DNA from: Telmatospirillum sp. | GTDB taxonomy: Bacteria > Pseudomonadota > Alphaproteobacteria > Rhodospirillales > Magnetospirillaceae | Length of the DNA: 64,000 bases | NCBI GenBank assembly: GCA_031291415.1 | Contig: JARLJB010000076.1 | Span: 21,134-85,133 of the forward strand | Direction: 5' to 3' | Part shown: piece after piece, positions 1-8,408 of the stretch | Numbering within the stretch: the stretch's first letter is position 1 | Layout: each line of letters opens with the position of its first letter | Notes under the pieces: generated by a model | Seen by the model: only the letters and a program-made list of their open reading frames with translations | Told to the model about the DNA's origin: nothing | The model's database searches: none | Position numbers and translations under genes: made by a program

Positions 1-39
1 AAGTCGTATGGAAGGACGTCGGGAAAAGGTACGTCTCCA

Positions 40-1740
40 GTGAGCATTCGCAGGTCCAGCAGCAGGCGTTGGGACGAGGCGCCCGGAAATAATCGGTACT
101 CGAGACTTGTCTCGACGATTTTGCAACCTGGGCGTGTTTTGTGGGTGATGGTTTCGGTGATTGCGCTGTGGTGCGTGATTGCCTGGTTTTGGGCGGACGC
201 GATTGGTCAGGCGCGCGAATTGCGGTTGATCGAGCGTGAACGGGACGCGGCGCAGTCAGGTGCCGCGACCATGAGCGCCAATATCGGGCTTAGCCTGGCA
301 CACCTGCGGAGCATCCCGGCCATGCTGGCCAAGGATCCTGCTGTGGTTTCGATCCTGTTGCGGTTTGGTCCCGATGTCACCGCTTCGACATTGCCCGAGG
401 CCAAGCGACGCGAAATATGGCAGGCGGAGCCGCATTTATCCGATCTAGCCCACCGCTTTGAAGAAATCCTGGCCGACGTCGGAGTCAATCAGATCTGGGT
501 GATGAATGCCGCCGGTGATTGTGTCGTTTCTGGTGGCTTTCCACCGGCCGGTACGGCGACCGGTGTGAATTATATCGATCGGGAATATTTTCGTGCTGGT
601 CAGAGGGGCCAAAATGGCCGCCAGTTCGCGGTCGGTCGAACAACCGATTTGCCGGGGCTTTACTACTCGTCGCCGGTGACGATGGCCGGACAATTTCTGG
701 GTGTCGTCACGGTGAAAATTGAATTGGATAATCTTTCCCAGTTGGTGACCGATCCCAATACCTTCGTTTCCGATGAGAACGGCATCGTCATTTTGGCCGG
801 CAACAAGAATTTGATCATGCATTCGGTGCCTGGAGCCAAGGTCGGCGACGTATCGGTGGACGATCTGAAAAATCGCTACAAGCGCACGATGTTCGCCCCC
901 CTGGGAATGACGCCGGTCGCGCTGGCCGGTCAACCTGATCTGGTTCGCTGGAACGACAATCCGACGCCCTATGTTTTTTCAGTGCGGGGGCGGTCCGACG
1001 ACATCGTAACCATTCATGTTCTCCGGAGCGTTGCCGGGGCCTTGGCTTTCCAACAGGAACGCCTGTGGTCGTTCCTGTCGCTGTCGGCGACGGGAGGCTC
1101 GTTGCTGGTCTTGTTGGCCGGTGCGGCGATCTATTTGCGAGGCGGTATCGAACATGGACGTGAAATGGCGAGAGCCAACGCCCGGTTGGCGGACCTGAAC
1201 GCGAAATTGGCCCAGCAGGCCAATACCGACGCCCTGACGGGATGCGCCAACCGCCGGCAATTCATGGCGGCTCTCGAGGCCGAACGGCGGCGCAGTGGCC
1301 GTTACGAGAGCCCGTTCAGTGTGGCGCTTCTTGATCTCGACCATTTCAAGACCGTCAATGACTACCATGGACATCCAGCCGGAGACGAGGCGCTGCGGCA
1401 TTTTGTTGCCGTTGCGACTGGCGTTTTGCGATCGACTGATGTGCTGGGCCGGTTTGGCGGTGACGAATTTTCCATATTGATGCCGCAGACCAACGCCCGG
1501 GCCGCCATCCTGCTGGGCGAGCGGATTCGCGCCGCGCTGGAAGCGTCGCCGGTGCGGGTCGGTGGGAAACAGATCCGGCTGACCGTCAGCGTCGGCATTG
1601 CGCAGTGGAGCGCCGAAGACGATGAAACGCTGGAAGATCTGTTGGGGCGGGCCGACACTGACCTCTACGCGGCGAAGGGAGCCGGGCGTAGCCTCTCCGG
1701 CGCCGACGATGATCTCAAGATGGTAGACGGCAGCAGCTAG
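40..1740 (+). CDS. Membrane-bound diguanylate cyclase (Cache-like sensor + GGDEF)
   Basis: Predicted to make cyclic di-GMP from two GTP at the inner membrane. A GTG start at 40 has an AAAGG-like ribosome site about 10 bases upstream; 566 aa. The first membrane helix spans about residues 32-56, a periplasmic region of about 290 residues follows and looks like a double Cache sensor, and a second helix lies near 345-367. The GGDEF domain covers about 395-555, with the catalytic signature RFGGDEF. An RSTD inhibitory site lies exactly five residues before it, so product feedback inhibition is likely. The ligand cannot be read from sequence. The upstream gene is outside the window; the next gene runs convergently. 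Family assignment is firm, sensor class is inference. Confidence 0.93.
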   Translation: MSIRRSSSRRWDEAPGNNRYSRLVSTILQPGRVLWVMVSVIALWCVIAWFWADAIGQARELRLIERERDAAQSGAATMSANIGLSLAHLRSIPAMLAKDPAVVSILLRFGPDVTASTLPEAKRREIWQAEPHLSDLAHRFEEILADVGVNQIWVMNAAGDCVVSGGFPPAGTATGVNYIDREYFRAGQRGQNGRQFAVGRTTDLPGLYYSSPVTMAGQFLGVVTVKIELDNLSQLVTDPNTFVSDENGIVILAGNKNLIMHSVPGAKVGDVSVDDLKNRYKRTMFAPLGMTPVALAGQPDLVRWNDNPTPYVFSVRGRSDDIVTIHVLRSVAGALAFQQERLWSFLSLSATGGSLLVLLAGAAIYLRGGIEHGREMARANARLADLNAKLAQQANTDALTGCANRRQFMAALEAERRRSGRYESPFSVALLDLDHFKTVNDYHGHPAGDEALRHFVAVATGVLRSTDVLGRFGGDEFSILMPQTNARAAILLGERIRAALEASPVRVGGKQIRLTVSVGIAQWSAEDDETLEDLLGRADTDLYAAKGAGRSLSGADDDLKMVDGSS

Positions 1741-1753
1741 AGCAGGATTTCGC

Positions 1754-2629
1754 CTACGAAACCGCGCGGACGTTCACTTCCACCGCCATACCGATGAAGG
1801 CATCGGTCATCCCGACAAAACTGCCGGCGACCGGGACCACCTGCGCGATGTCGCGAGCCACCGCGACCGGGATCAGGTTGAAGCCACCGACGGCGCGGTT
1901 GGTTGGATCGAAGGTGATCCAACCGGCGCCGGGCACATAGACTTCCGCCCAGGCATGCGTCGAGCCGGGGCCGGAAACGCCCACTATCCCGGTGCCAGCG
2001 TCGGGAACGAAAAGATAGCCTGATACGATACGCGCGCCGAAGCCGAGACTCCGTGCCGCCTCGGCAAAGAGGACAGCGAAATCCCGGCAGGATCCCCAGC
2101 CGCGGTCGAGAGTCTGCAGCGGCGTCTGTGTACCCTCGTCATCGCGGCTTTGATAGAGAATCCAGGCGGAGATTCCGGCGCACAGATCTTTGAGAAGCGC
2201 CAGTGTGTCGGTTGGCGTGGCGCGTACGAATGCTTGCGCCCAGGACCGCAGCCGCCCAGTCGGGTCGGCATACTGCAATGTGGCCAAAGCTCCGAGATCG
2301 GTCCATTCGGCATCGGTGTAGCGAAATGGAAAGCTGACAGCGGAAGCGGCGACGTCGAAAATCGGCCAGGCGACAGTATGCAACTCGAGGTCAAACCAGC
2401 TGTTCACGCACAAGCTGTCGGCCGGTGTGGAAAAACTCGTGGTGGCAACGGCGTTGCCGAAGACGTCGTGAGCCCAGGTGACGGCTGCCGGCGGCGTGAT
2501 GTCGAGATCTCCGGCGGTGACGCGGAGATCCCGGCTTTCCCGTGGGCGCAGCATCAGTCGATGCGGTCCAAGGGCAACCGGGTAACGGTAACGATAGGTC
2601 GTCTTGTGCTGGATATGGAGAGCGACCAT
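1754..2629 (-). CDS. Transglutaminase-like cysteine protease family protein
   Basis: 291 aa from the preferred ATG at 2629 (a second ATG four codons upstream at 2641 is possible). The N-terminal ~80 residues match the bacterial transglutaminase N-terminal region (HKTTYRYRYPV start). The core domain has the catalytic triad in order: Cys181 in GWGSCRDFA, His225 in THAWAEVY and Asp241 in ITFDPTN. Bacterial members are usually cytosolic proteases or peptide cross-linkers of unknown substrate, and I see no signal peptide. The stop lies 13 bp from the stop of the convergent diguanylate cyclase. It is divergent from the cold-shock gene, so about 290 bp between them carry both promoters. Substrate unknown. 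Confidence 0.88.
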   Translation of the reverse strand: MVALHIQHKTTYRYRYPVALGPHRLMLRPRESRDLRVTAGDLDITPPAAVTWAHDVFGNAVATTSFSTPADSLCVNSWFDLELHTVAWPIFDVAASAVSFPFRYTDAEWTDLGALATLQYADPTGRLRSWAQAFVRATPTDTLALLKDLCAGISAWILYQSRDDEGTQTPLQTLDRGWGSCRDFAVLFAEAARSLGFGARIVSGYLFVPDAGTGIVGVSGPGSTHAWAEVYVPGAGWITFDPTNRAVGGFNLIPVAVARDIAQVVPVAGSFVGMTDAFIGMAVEVNVRAVS

Positions 2630-2874
2630 GTGACACTCCATCGATTGGTTTTGCTGCGAAAAAATATCCTGTGAGACGAAAAATATGAAAATAAAATATG
2701 GTGGAGACTGAAAATATTATTCCGAATTTCAAGAAAGAGTCATTTCATCCTTGATTTGTTCGGCGCCGCCATCCATATCCTGTGTGTCGATAGACGGCGG
2801 AATGACTTGGTCCCGCGTTAGCGAAAACAGCGCAGCACTGATAATATTCTCACCTGGATATACGATTTCGATTG

Positions 2875-2888
2875 CTCGCGGTCGCGAG
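2875..2888 (+). promoter_or_regulatory. Hairpin in the cold-shock gene leader
   Basis: CTCGCG-GT-CGCGAG forms a short GC-only inverted repeat 35 bases upstream of the cold-shock start codon. Cold-shock mRNAs commonly carry structured leaders that control translation with temperature. That this hairpin does so is inference. The loop is only 2 nt, so in RNA the closing pairs would open. Confidence 0.3.
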
Positions 2889-2922
2889 TGAATAACACTT
2901 CTGTTTGTGAAAGAGTTTCCTA

Positions 2923-3135
2923 ATGACTACGGGAACCGTGAAATGGTTTAACGCCCAAAAGGGTTTTGGTTTCATCGCGCCGGACGACGGCGGCAATGAC
3001 GCCTTCGTCCACATCAGCGCTGTGGAGCGCTCCGGCATCGGCGAATTGCGCGAGGGCCAGAAGGTCGACTTCGAGCTCGTCTCCGATCGCAAGAGCGGCA
3101 AGATGTCGGCCGATAATTTGAAGGTTTTGGACTGA
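2923..3135 (+). CDS. Cold-shock protein, CspA family
   Basis: A 70-aa single cold-shock domain, the full length of the family. It binds single-stranded RNA and DNA and acts as an RNA chaperone. RNP1 is visible as KGFGFIAP (about residues 13-20) and RNP2 as DAFVHISAV (about 27-35); the start [17 protein letters not shown] is typical. It is monocistronic, with a long AT-rich 5' region and a strong terminator about 140 bp after the stop. A second family member lies at 58619-58828, on the other strand. Whether this copy is cold-inducible or constitutive cannot be decided from the sequence. Confidence 0.96.
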   Translation: MTTGTVKWFNAQKGFGFIAPDDGGNDAFVHISAVERSGIGELREGQKVDFELVSDRKSGKMSADNLKVLD

Positions 3136-3275
3136 TTGCCACGCCGGTGCCCTTGGCGTTTCAAGAGGACGCCGGCGGACAGCATCGGTTTTTGCCGACG
3201 GCCAGGACATTTCGGCCAAAGGTAACGACCGCTTGCGGTAATCTTATCCCGACGAGGCGCTTGACGCCTTACAGG

Positions 3276-3307
3276 CCCCGCGTCTCACCAGAGGCGCGGG
3301 GTTTTTT
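3276..3307 (+). terminator. Rho-independent terminator after the cold-shock gene
   Basis: CCCCGCG pairs with CGCGGGG, extended by a T-G pair and CTC/GAG around a small loop, and is followed by six T (3302-3307). It lies just before the small basic protein gene, which therefore has its own promoter or depends on read-through. Confidence 0.9.
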
Positions 3308-3356
3308 GTATCTCAACCGATCGTGGCGGTTTGCCGGAACGATCTAGGAGGATCTC

Positions 3357-3488
3357 ATGGCCAAAGGGCAAAAAAGAGGCAACCGGGAAATCCGCAAGCC
3401 CAAGAAGAAGAAGGAGGCGGTGGTCGCGGCGGTCGGTGAGATCAAGGGCATTTCGGCCTTGACGGGGACCCTGAAGAAAAAGGGCTGA
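3357..3488 (+). CDS. Small highly basic conserved protein (43 aa)
   Basis: An ATG at 3357 is preceded by a perfect AGGAG site (3347-3351), and 43 codons end in TGA at 3486-3488. The protein begins MAKGQKRGNREIRKPKKKKE and ends in KKKG; about a third of its residues are Lys or Arg and there is no cysteine. I recognise the opening as that of a small family found in many alphaproteobacteria, with no known function. The strong ribosome site and the family match make it a real gene despite its length. Nucleic-acid binding is a guess from charge only. Confidence 0.8.
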   Translation: MAKGQKRGNREIRKPKKKKEAVVAAVGEIKGISALTGTLKKKG

Positions 3489-3777
3489 TTGCCAGCGTAC
3501 GCGATTCGTCGCGCTGGATCGAAGCCGTGCCGTGTTTGTTTGCGCGAGCGCCTTAAAACGGTCGGCCATGATGATGGCCGGCCGTCACCATGCCGCCTGA
3601 TCGGACATTTTGCAAAAAATGTCGCGAATGGATAGCCAATTGCGGATTTTCATGTGCATCGGAGACGAGTAAGACTTGTCTGCCATGGGGCGGGACGGCA
3701 CTCTCCGTTTGGGCACGAAATAGTCTGTCCGACCGTGACGCAGCGTCGTTCGGTGGTTTGAGGGGAAGGACACACGC
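3489..3777. other. Intergenic region, no convincing gene
   Basis: About 290 bases between the 43-aa gene and osmC-like gene. A 63-codon open frame at 3590-3781 has no good ribosome site, resembles nothing I know and overlaps the next start, so it is not called. The osmC-like promoter should lie here; GGAAGG (3764-3769) is its ribosome site. Confidence 0.5.
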
Positions 3778-4164
3778 ATGATCATTGCCTGCACAGCGCC
3801 CGGTTCACGGCAAATCGTCGCCAGCAACGGCCGGTTCAGTCTGGCCGCGGATACGATGCCTCCCAAAGGCAGCGGTGACGGATTCCGGCCGCACGAACTG
3901 CTTGAGGCGGCGTTGGCGAGTTGCATGGCCTTGACGGCACGTCAGGTTGCCGACGATCGCGGTCTGCCGCTTGAGAGTATCGAAGTGAATGTTTCTCTCG
4001 ATCGGACGAAAGACGAGACTCCGGTCTTCCGGACGAACGTGACGCTGACCGGACCGCTCGCCGACGAAGACCGAGCCTTGCTGCTGGCCGCGCTCAAACG
4101 CTGCCCGGTCCGCAAGACCCTGGCGAAGACCTTGGTATTCGATGAGGTCGACGCCGAGCAATGA
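3778..4164 (+). CDS. OsmC/Ohr family peroxiredoxin-like protein
   Basis: 128 aa with the OsmC fold layout and both redox cysteines: Cys49 in ALASCMALTAR and Cys109 in LKRCPVRKTL. Family members reduce organic hydroperoxides with thiols (often lipoyl or glutathione systems) in the cytosol. The start ATG at 3778 sits 8 bases after GGAAGG. The neighbours (cold-shock, small basic protein, chemoreceptor) run the same way but with long gaps, so it is probably transcribed alone. The YhfA/OsmC-like subgroup cannot be told from Ohr with certainty, but the PPKGSGDGFRPHELLEAAL segment fits OsmC-like rather than Ohr proteins. Confidence 0.88.
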   Translation: MIIACTAPGSRQIVASNGRFSLAADTMPPKGSGDGFRPHELLEAALASCMALTARQVADDRGLPLESIEVNVSLDRTKDETPVFRTNVTLTGPLADEDRALLLAALKRCPVRKTLAKTLVFDEVDAEQ

Positions 4165-4419
4165 GTGAAATTCCAGGAGTCGTCCCCATCTCCAGCCAAC
4201 CGCAGTGAGCAGCGCTCAGTGCGAGTTGGCCTAGGTTCGACAACGCCGTAATAGTCCTATTGGATTTTTACTTATTTGGATATTCTACCTTAAGGAGAAG
4301 AGTCTCTCATTCATCCTTGCGATGGCTTGGGAGCGGGAAGACCGGTTGTCATCGATCGCCGGCCTGCAAGGGTCGGCATCGATGGTGGTGATCTTGTTCT
4401 TTACGAGGGGAGAAGCCAA

Positions 4420-6117
4420 ATGGGGCGCTGGTTTTCCAACTTGCGCATCGCCGGTAAAATCGTGATTCCTTCTGCGCTGCTGGCCCTCATGGTGCTGGTC
4501 GTCTGTTGGCAGTCCCTGGGAGGGCTGTACCACTTTCAGGCGAGAACCTCGGAAATGGTCGATGCGGACATGGTGCAACTCGTTTCCGGACAGAAGGTTG
4601 CGTACGACCTCAATACGGTGACTACCGACGACCGCAATATTCTTTTGGCGCGCAACCAGGAAGAAAGGAAGTCGGCAGAAAAAATCTATCGTGACGATTT
4701 GTCCCTTGTTCGAAAAGACATCACCGATTTCATTGGCGTCGAAGATGACCAGACCCACATCGCAAAAGCCAAACAGGTTCTGGGTCTGCTCGACAAATTC
4801 GAGGCGACGGAAAACAACGCTTTTCGTTTAGACCAGGACGGCAACAGGGACGACGCCATTGCCGTTATTACAGGTGAGGCAGCAAAGATCTACAACGAAG
4901 CGTCTGACATTTTCGTGAATGATGTCAACAAGGACAATCACGACTCATTGTCGAACAAAAAGGTGCAGATGGCCGATGAGGCGTCGTCCATTTTCTGGCG
5001 CGTTCTGGGGGAAGCGATTCTCGGTTCCGTCTTCGGATTTGGCATTCTCGCCTGGGGAACGGGCGTTGAGGTGATTCGCCCTTTGACCGCCTTGCACAAA
5101 GCCATGGAGAGGTTGGCTGAAAACGATCTGACCACGGACATAACCGGGACAGATCGTCGTGACGAGATCGGCCGAATGGCGATTTCCGTTGAAGTGTTCA
5201 AGCGGAACGCCATCGAACGACGGAACCTCGAGGCGGCCAAGATAGCCGAGCAGGCCGCTCGCGAACAACGGGGACAAAAGGTCTCTAAACTGACGGCCGA
5301 TTTCGATCGTTCCGTCTCTTCAGTCCTCGACGTGGTATCGGGCGCCGTCACCGAACTGGAAGCGACCGCACAGACAATGTCGTCCGCCGCGGAAGAAACC
5401 AATCGGCAGGCCAATACGGTCGCTTCGGCCAGCGAAGACGCCTCCGCCAGCGTGCAGGCCGTGGCCAGCGCGGCGGACGAACTATCTTCGTCCATCCAGG
5501 AAATTGGCCGTCAGGTAGAACAATCCAGCCGAATTTCGGCAGCCGCGTCCGAGGAGGCCAGCCGGACCAACGCGACAGTAAAGGGGTTGGCCGAAAGTTC
5601 GGCGCGCATCGGCGAGGTGGTCAATCTGATCAACGATATCGCCAGTCAAACCAATTTGCTGGCTTTGAACGCCACCATCGAAGCGGCACGGGCCGGCGAC
5701 GCCGGAAAAGGCTTCGCCGTGGTCGCCAATGAGGTGAAAAGCCTGGCCAATCAAACTGGGCGGGCGACAGAAGAAATCGGCACGCAGATCAATGCCGTGC
5801 AATCGGCCACACGGGAAGCTGTCGCGGCGATCGGCGGTATCGTTGGGCGGATCGAGGAAATCAATCAGATCGCCGCCGCGATCGCCTCAGCGGTCGAGGA
5901 ACAATCGTCGGCGACCGCGGAAATCGCGCGGAGTGTTCAACAGGCAGCGGCCGGCACCGAACAAGTGATGGAGCACATCGGCGACGTGACAAAAGTGGCG
6001 GCGGAAACGGGAGCCGCGGCCGGCTCCGTGCTGTCGTCGGCCCGTTCGCTATCAGGGCAGGCGGGCGACCTCAAAGGTGTCGTCAGCCAGTTTCTGCAAG
6101 GGGTGAGGACTGCGTAG
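4420..6117 (+). CDS. Methyl-accepting chemotaxis protein, four-helix-bundle sensor
   Basis: 565 aa from the ATG at 4420, chosen because GAGGGGAG lies 6-7 bases upstream and the [14 protein letters not shown] start leads straight into the first membrane helix (about 9-31). The periplasmic part (about 32-190) is helical and matches the four-helix-bundle MCP type, with a second helix near 190-212. HAMP follows (about 213-265) and then the cytoplasmic signalling domain, with the hairpin tip [20 protein letters not shown]. The C-terminus ends FLQGVRTA, a tail shared in form with three other receptors in the window. It is convergent with the FIST receptor, 17 bp apart. The ligand is unknown. Confidence 0.95.
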   Translation: MGRWFSNLRIAGKIVIPSALLALMVLVVCWQSLGGLYHFQARTSEMVDADMVQLVSGQKVAYDLNTVTTDDRNILLARNQEERKSAEKIYRDDLSLVRKDITDFIGVEDDQTHIAKAKQVLGLLDKFEATENNAFRLDQDGNRDDAIAVITGEAAKIYNEASDIFVNDVNKDNHDSLSNKKVQMADEASSIFWRVLGEAILGSVFGFGILAWGTGVEVIRPLTALHKAMERLAENDLTTDITGTDRRDEIGRMAISVEVFKRNAIERRNLEAAKIAEQAAREQRGQKVSKLTADFDRSVSSVLDVVSGAVTELEATAQTMSSAAEETNRQANTVASASEDASASVQAVASAADELSSSIQEIGRQVEQSSRISAAASEEASRTNATVKGLAESSARIGEVVNLINDIASQTNLLALNATIEAARAGDAGKGFAVVANEVKSLANQTGRATEEIGTQINAVQSATREAVAAIGGIVGRIEEINQIAAAIASAVEEQSSATAEIARSVQQAAAGTEQVMEHIGDVTKVAAETGAAAGSVLSSARSLSGQAGDLKGVVSQFLQGVRTA

Positions 6118-6134
6118 ATGTCCGCACCCCTATT

Positions 6135-8096
6135 TCATTCGATGTGTTTGAGGATCGCCACATCCTCTTCCAGATCGATCATCGTTTCGCGCTGTCGGGT
6201 TACTGTTTGTCCGAGAGACGTCAGAGTGTCCTGAACGGCAACGGTGTTGGCGACCATGGCCTCGACCTGGCCAACCATTTCCTGGTAACGGCCCAGGACT
6301 TCGGAGAACCTTCGTTGAGCGTTGTCAATATTGCCGCCCAGCGAAGAGAGCCCATCTTCGATGCTGTTGATGGCGGTATGGGTACGGCCGAGCGACGACC
6401 GGGTGTCGTTGGCAAGTTTTTTGACCTCGTTGGCGACCACAGCAAAGCCCCGACCAGACTCGCCGGCCCGGGCGGCTTCGATGGTCGCATTCAAGGCCAG
6501 AAGATTGGTCTGGCCGGCAATGTTATCGATGATCTTGATGACGTCGCGCATACCGGTGGCGTGACGATGGAGCGCGGAAAAGCCGTTGCTGAGGGCCTGA
6601 GCCTCGCCGGTGTCGCTGGCCACGGCGGCATTGGCGGCGATTCCACGGCGCATGTTCTCCAACCGCGAATGGATATCGGACATCCGCTCGATGACGGTAT
6701 CGAATTCCCGGGTCAGAGCCGCGCTGGTGCTCAATTGTTCGGTCAGCCGGCCGATCACCATCGAGCGAATCCGGTTGAGAATTTCGACGCGGTTGAGGCG
6801 ACAATGCGTGAAATATTCGACAAATCGGGCGTAATAGATTGGAAAAGCGTCGACCAGATCGTCATGAAAAGGTTCTGTCCCGGCATCGAAAAAGACAATG
6901 GCCGACAGCGTTTGATTGACGTTGATCCCGAACAATTCGCCGAATGTCGAGAACCCAGCAGTTGGAACTGTCCACATTCCGGACAATTTATCGAGAACGT
7001 CTTCGTTGTTAAGGCGACGCAAGATACAGTCGTTGAGCAATGCGGCGACGGGACGTGGCTTTCCCCGTAGAAAATCGTCGATGTCGCGACGGGTCTGCTG
7101 GGCGAAGTCGGTTGCCTCCAGCAAAAGCAATTCATCTCCGGCGTTGACGTCGCAGAAAAAGGAAATGGTCCCTTTGTCGGTGTCTATGGCGGCCACCGAG
7201 CGAACGAAAAGTTCATTACCCAGTTCGATGCCGAAGGTCTTCCCGGCCAGTTTCGCCGCCAATCCGGAAGGCGTCGTCCCAAGCACCTTGGCGACGGCGT
7301 CGACAGCCCGGACCGGCCGGCCGGTGGTGGTATCGAACACGGCGGAGATGGTTCGCAGATAGGGGTTGGCGTCGATGATCAGGAAAGAATGGGAGGTTTT
7401 TCGGAAGTTTTGACTCTTAAGCGCTCCATAACGCTTGCCTTCCGCCAATTTGATGAAGGCGATGACGGCGTGGTTTTCAAAGACCCGTTCGCCATTGAAG
7501 ATATAGGTATTCTTGAAATCAAGCTTGCCGCCGGCCGAACCGCCGATGAAAAGACAAGGGAAGTGGGCCGATCGGTAAACTGCTTCCATCAGTGTGTTTT
7601 CGCAGGCAGACAAACCATCGACGATGGTCAAGGCAAGGCAGTCCCGGGCTTCCAGGCGGAATGGCAGACGAATCTGGTCGAGGGACCGGACGATGCGTTC
7701 GACGCGTTCGCGGTGGGACAACGTCGGCGAACCCTTGCGAATATCCTCATTGTGGAGCGGGACGGCATGAATGCTGGCCTGGGAGATCAAATCTGGCGAG
7801 AAAATCTGAATGACGACGGTCGACCAGCTTTGACCAGTTGGCTTGTATAACTTTTGGTTCGCCAGAGAGCAAAGTTCGCCTGCTGTCGAGACGGCCAGAA
7901 TCGGGGTCGCTGCAGCAACCTTTCGCAACCGATCGGATACCGTGGCGAAATCGAGATGCGGCGACACGAACGCGACCGCGAAAACCGACGCACGGCCGGA
8001 AAACATGAAGTCGGCGGCACCAAATCCGTTCAAGGTGCCATCGGTCTCGATTACTCTGACCAGCGGTTCCTGCTCAACGTGCGGTCCTGTCGTCAT
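6135..8096 (-). CDS. Soluble FIST-domain chemotaxis receptor
   Basis: 653 aa, no membrane helix or signal peptide. The ATG at 8096 has GGGAGG 7 bases upstream. The first ~235 residues match the FIST N domain ([10 protein letters not shown] near 68-77) and about 240-405 match FIST C (ending [16 protein letters not shown]). The last ~200 residues are a chemoreceptor signalling domain with the tip [24 protein letters not shown] is a predicted sensor of small ligands, proposed from gene context to be amino acids. Here it would feed a cytoplasmic signal to CheA-CheW. The C-terminus (VAILKHIE) lacks the FLxGVR tail of the membrane receptors. The domain assignment is firm; the ligand is unknown. Confidence 0.92.
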   Translation of the reverse strand: MTTGPHVEQEPLVRVIETDGTLNGFGAADFMFSGRASVFAVAFVSPHLDFATVSDRLRKVAAATPILAVSTAGELCSLANQKLYKPTGQSWSTVVIQIFSPDLISQASIHAVPLHNEDIRKGSPTLSHRERVERIVRSLDQIRLPFRLEARDCLALTIVDGLSACENTLMEAVYRSAHFPCLFIGGSAGGKLDFKNTYIFNGERVFENHAVIAFIKLAEGKRYGALKSQNFRKTSHSFLIIDANPYLRTISAVFDTTTGRPVRAVDAVAKVLGTTPSGLAAKLAGKTFGIELGNELFVRSVAAIDTDKGTISFFCDVNAGDELLLLEATDFAQQTRRDIDDFLRGKPRPVAALLNDCILRRLNNEDVLDKLSGMWTVPTAGFSTFGELFGINVNQTLSAIVFFDAGTEPFHDDLVDAFPIYYARFVEYFTHCRLNRVEILNRIRSMVIGRLTEQLSTSAALTREFDTVIERMSDIHSRLENMRRGIAANAAVASDTGEAQALSNGFSALHRHATGMRDVIKIIDNIAGQTNLLALNATIEAARAGESGRGFAVVANEVKKLANDTRSSLGRTHTAINSIEDGLSSLGGNIDNAQRRFSEVLGRYQEMVGQVEAMVANTVAVQDTLTSLGQTVTRQRETMIDLEEDVAILKHIE

Positions 8097-8408
8097 GGCA
8101 CAACCTCCCGGTTTATTGTTCTTGAATTGGCGACGCTATCACCGGGAAATTGAGGTTGTCTGTCAGCTTGCCGACGAGATTTTTCATAGCGATCAGCCAG
8201 CACGCATTTTTTATCGGCTTGATGTCTGGAGCGCATCGCAAATGTCCTGTCCGTTTGTGTTACGCCGACGATCTATGGTTTTTATACGGTAACAGATATG
8301 ATCTTGTTAGTTGTGTATTTGAAATAGGCAATGTCGGCCGAACAGGTAATCCCCATTTGGGGACGATGTTTTGACCTGTTGCCGTTGATGTGGCGGGAGC
8401 CGAGACGG
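8097..8408. other. Intergenic region holding the FIST receptor promoter
   Basis: About 310 bases between the FUSC stop and the FIST receptor start, both on the minus strand. The FIST ribosome site is at 8104-8109. A small hairpin TCCCC-ATTT-GGGGA (8350-8363) could be a weak terminator for the FUSC gene. I see no gene or other structure. Confidence 0.5.

Noticed and set aside
3590..3781. A 63-codon frame before the osmC-like gene.
   Set aside because: No ribosome site, no recognisable family, and overlap with the next start.
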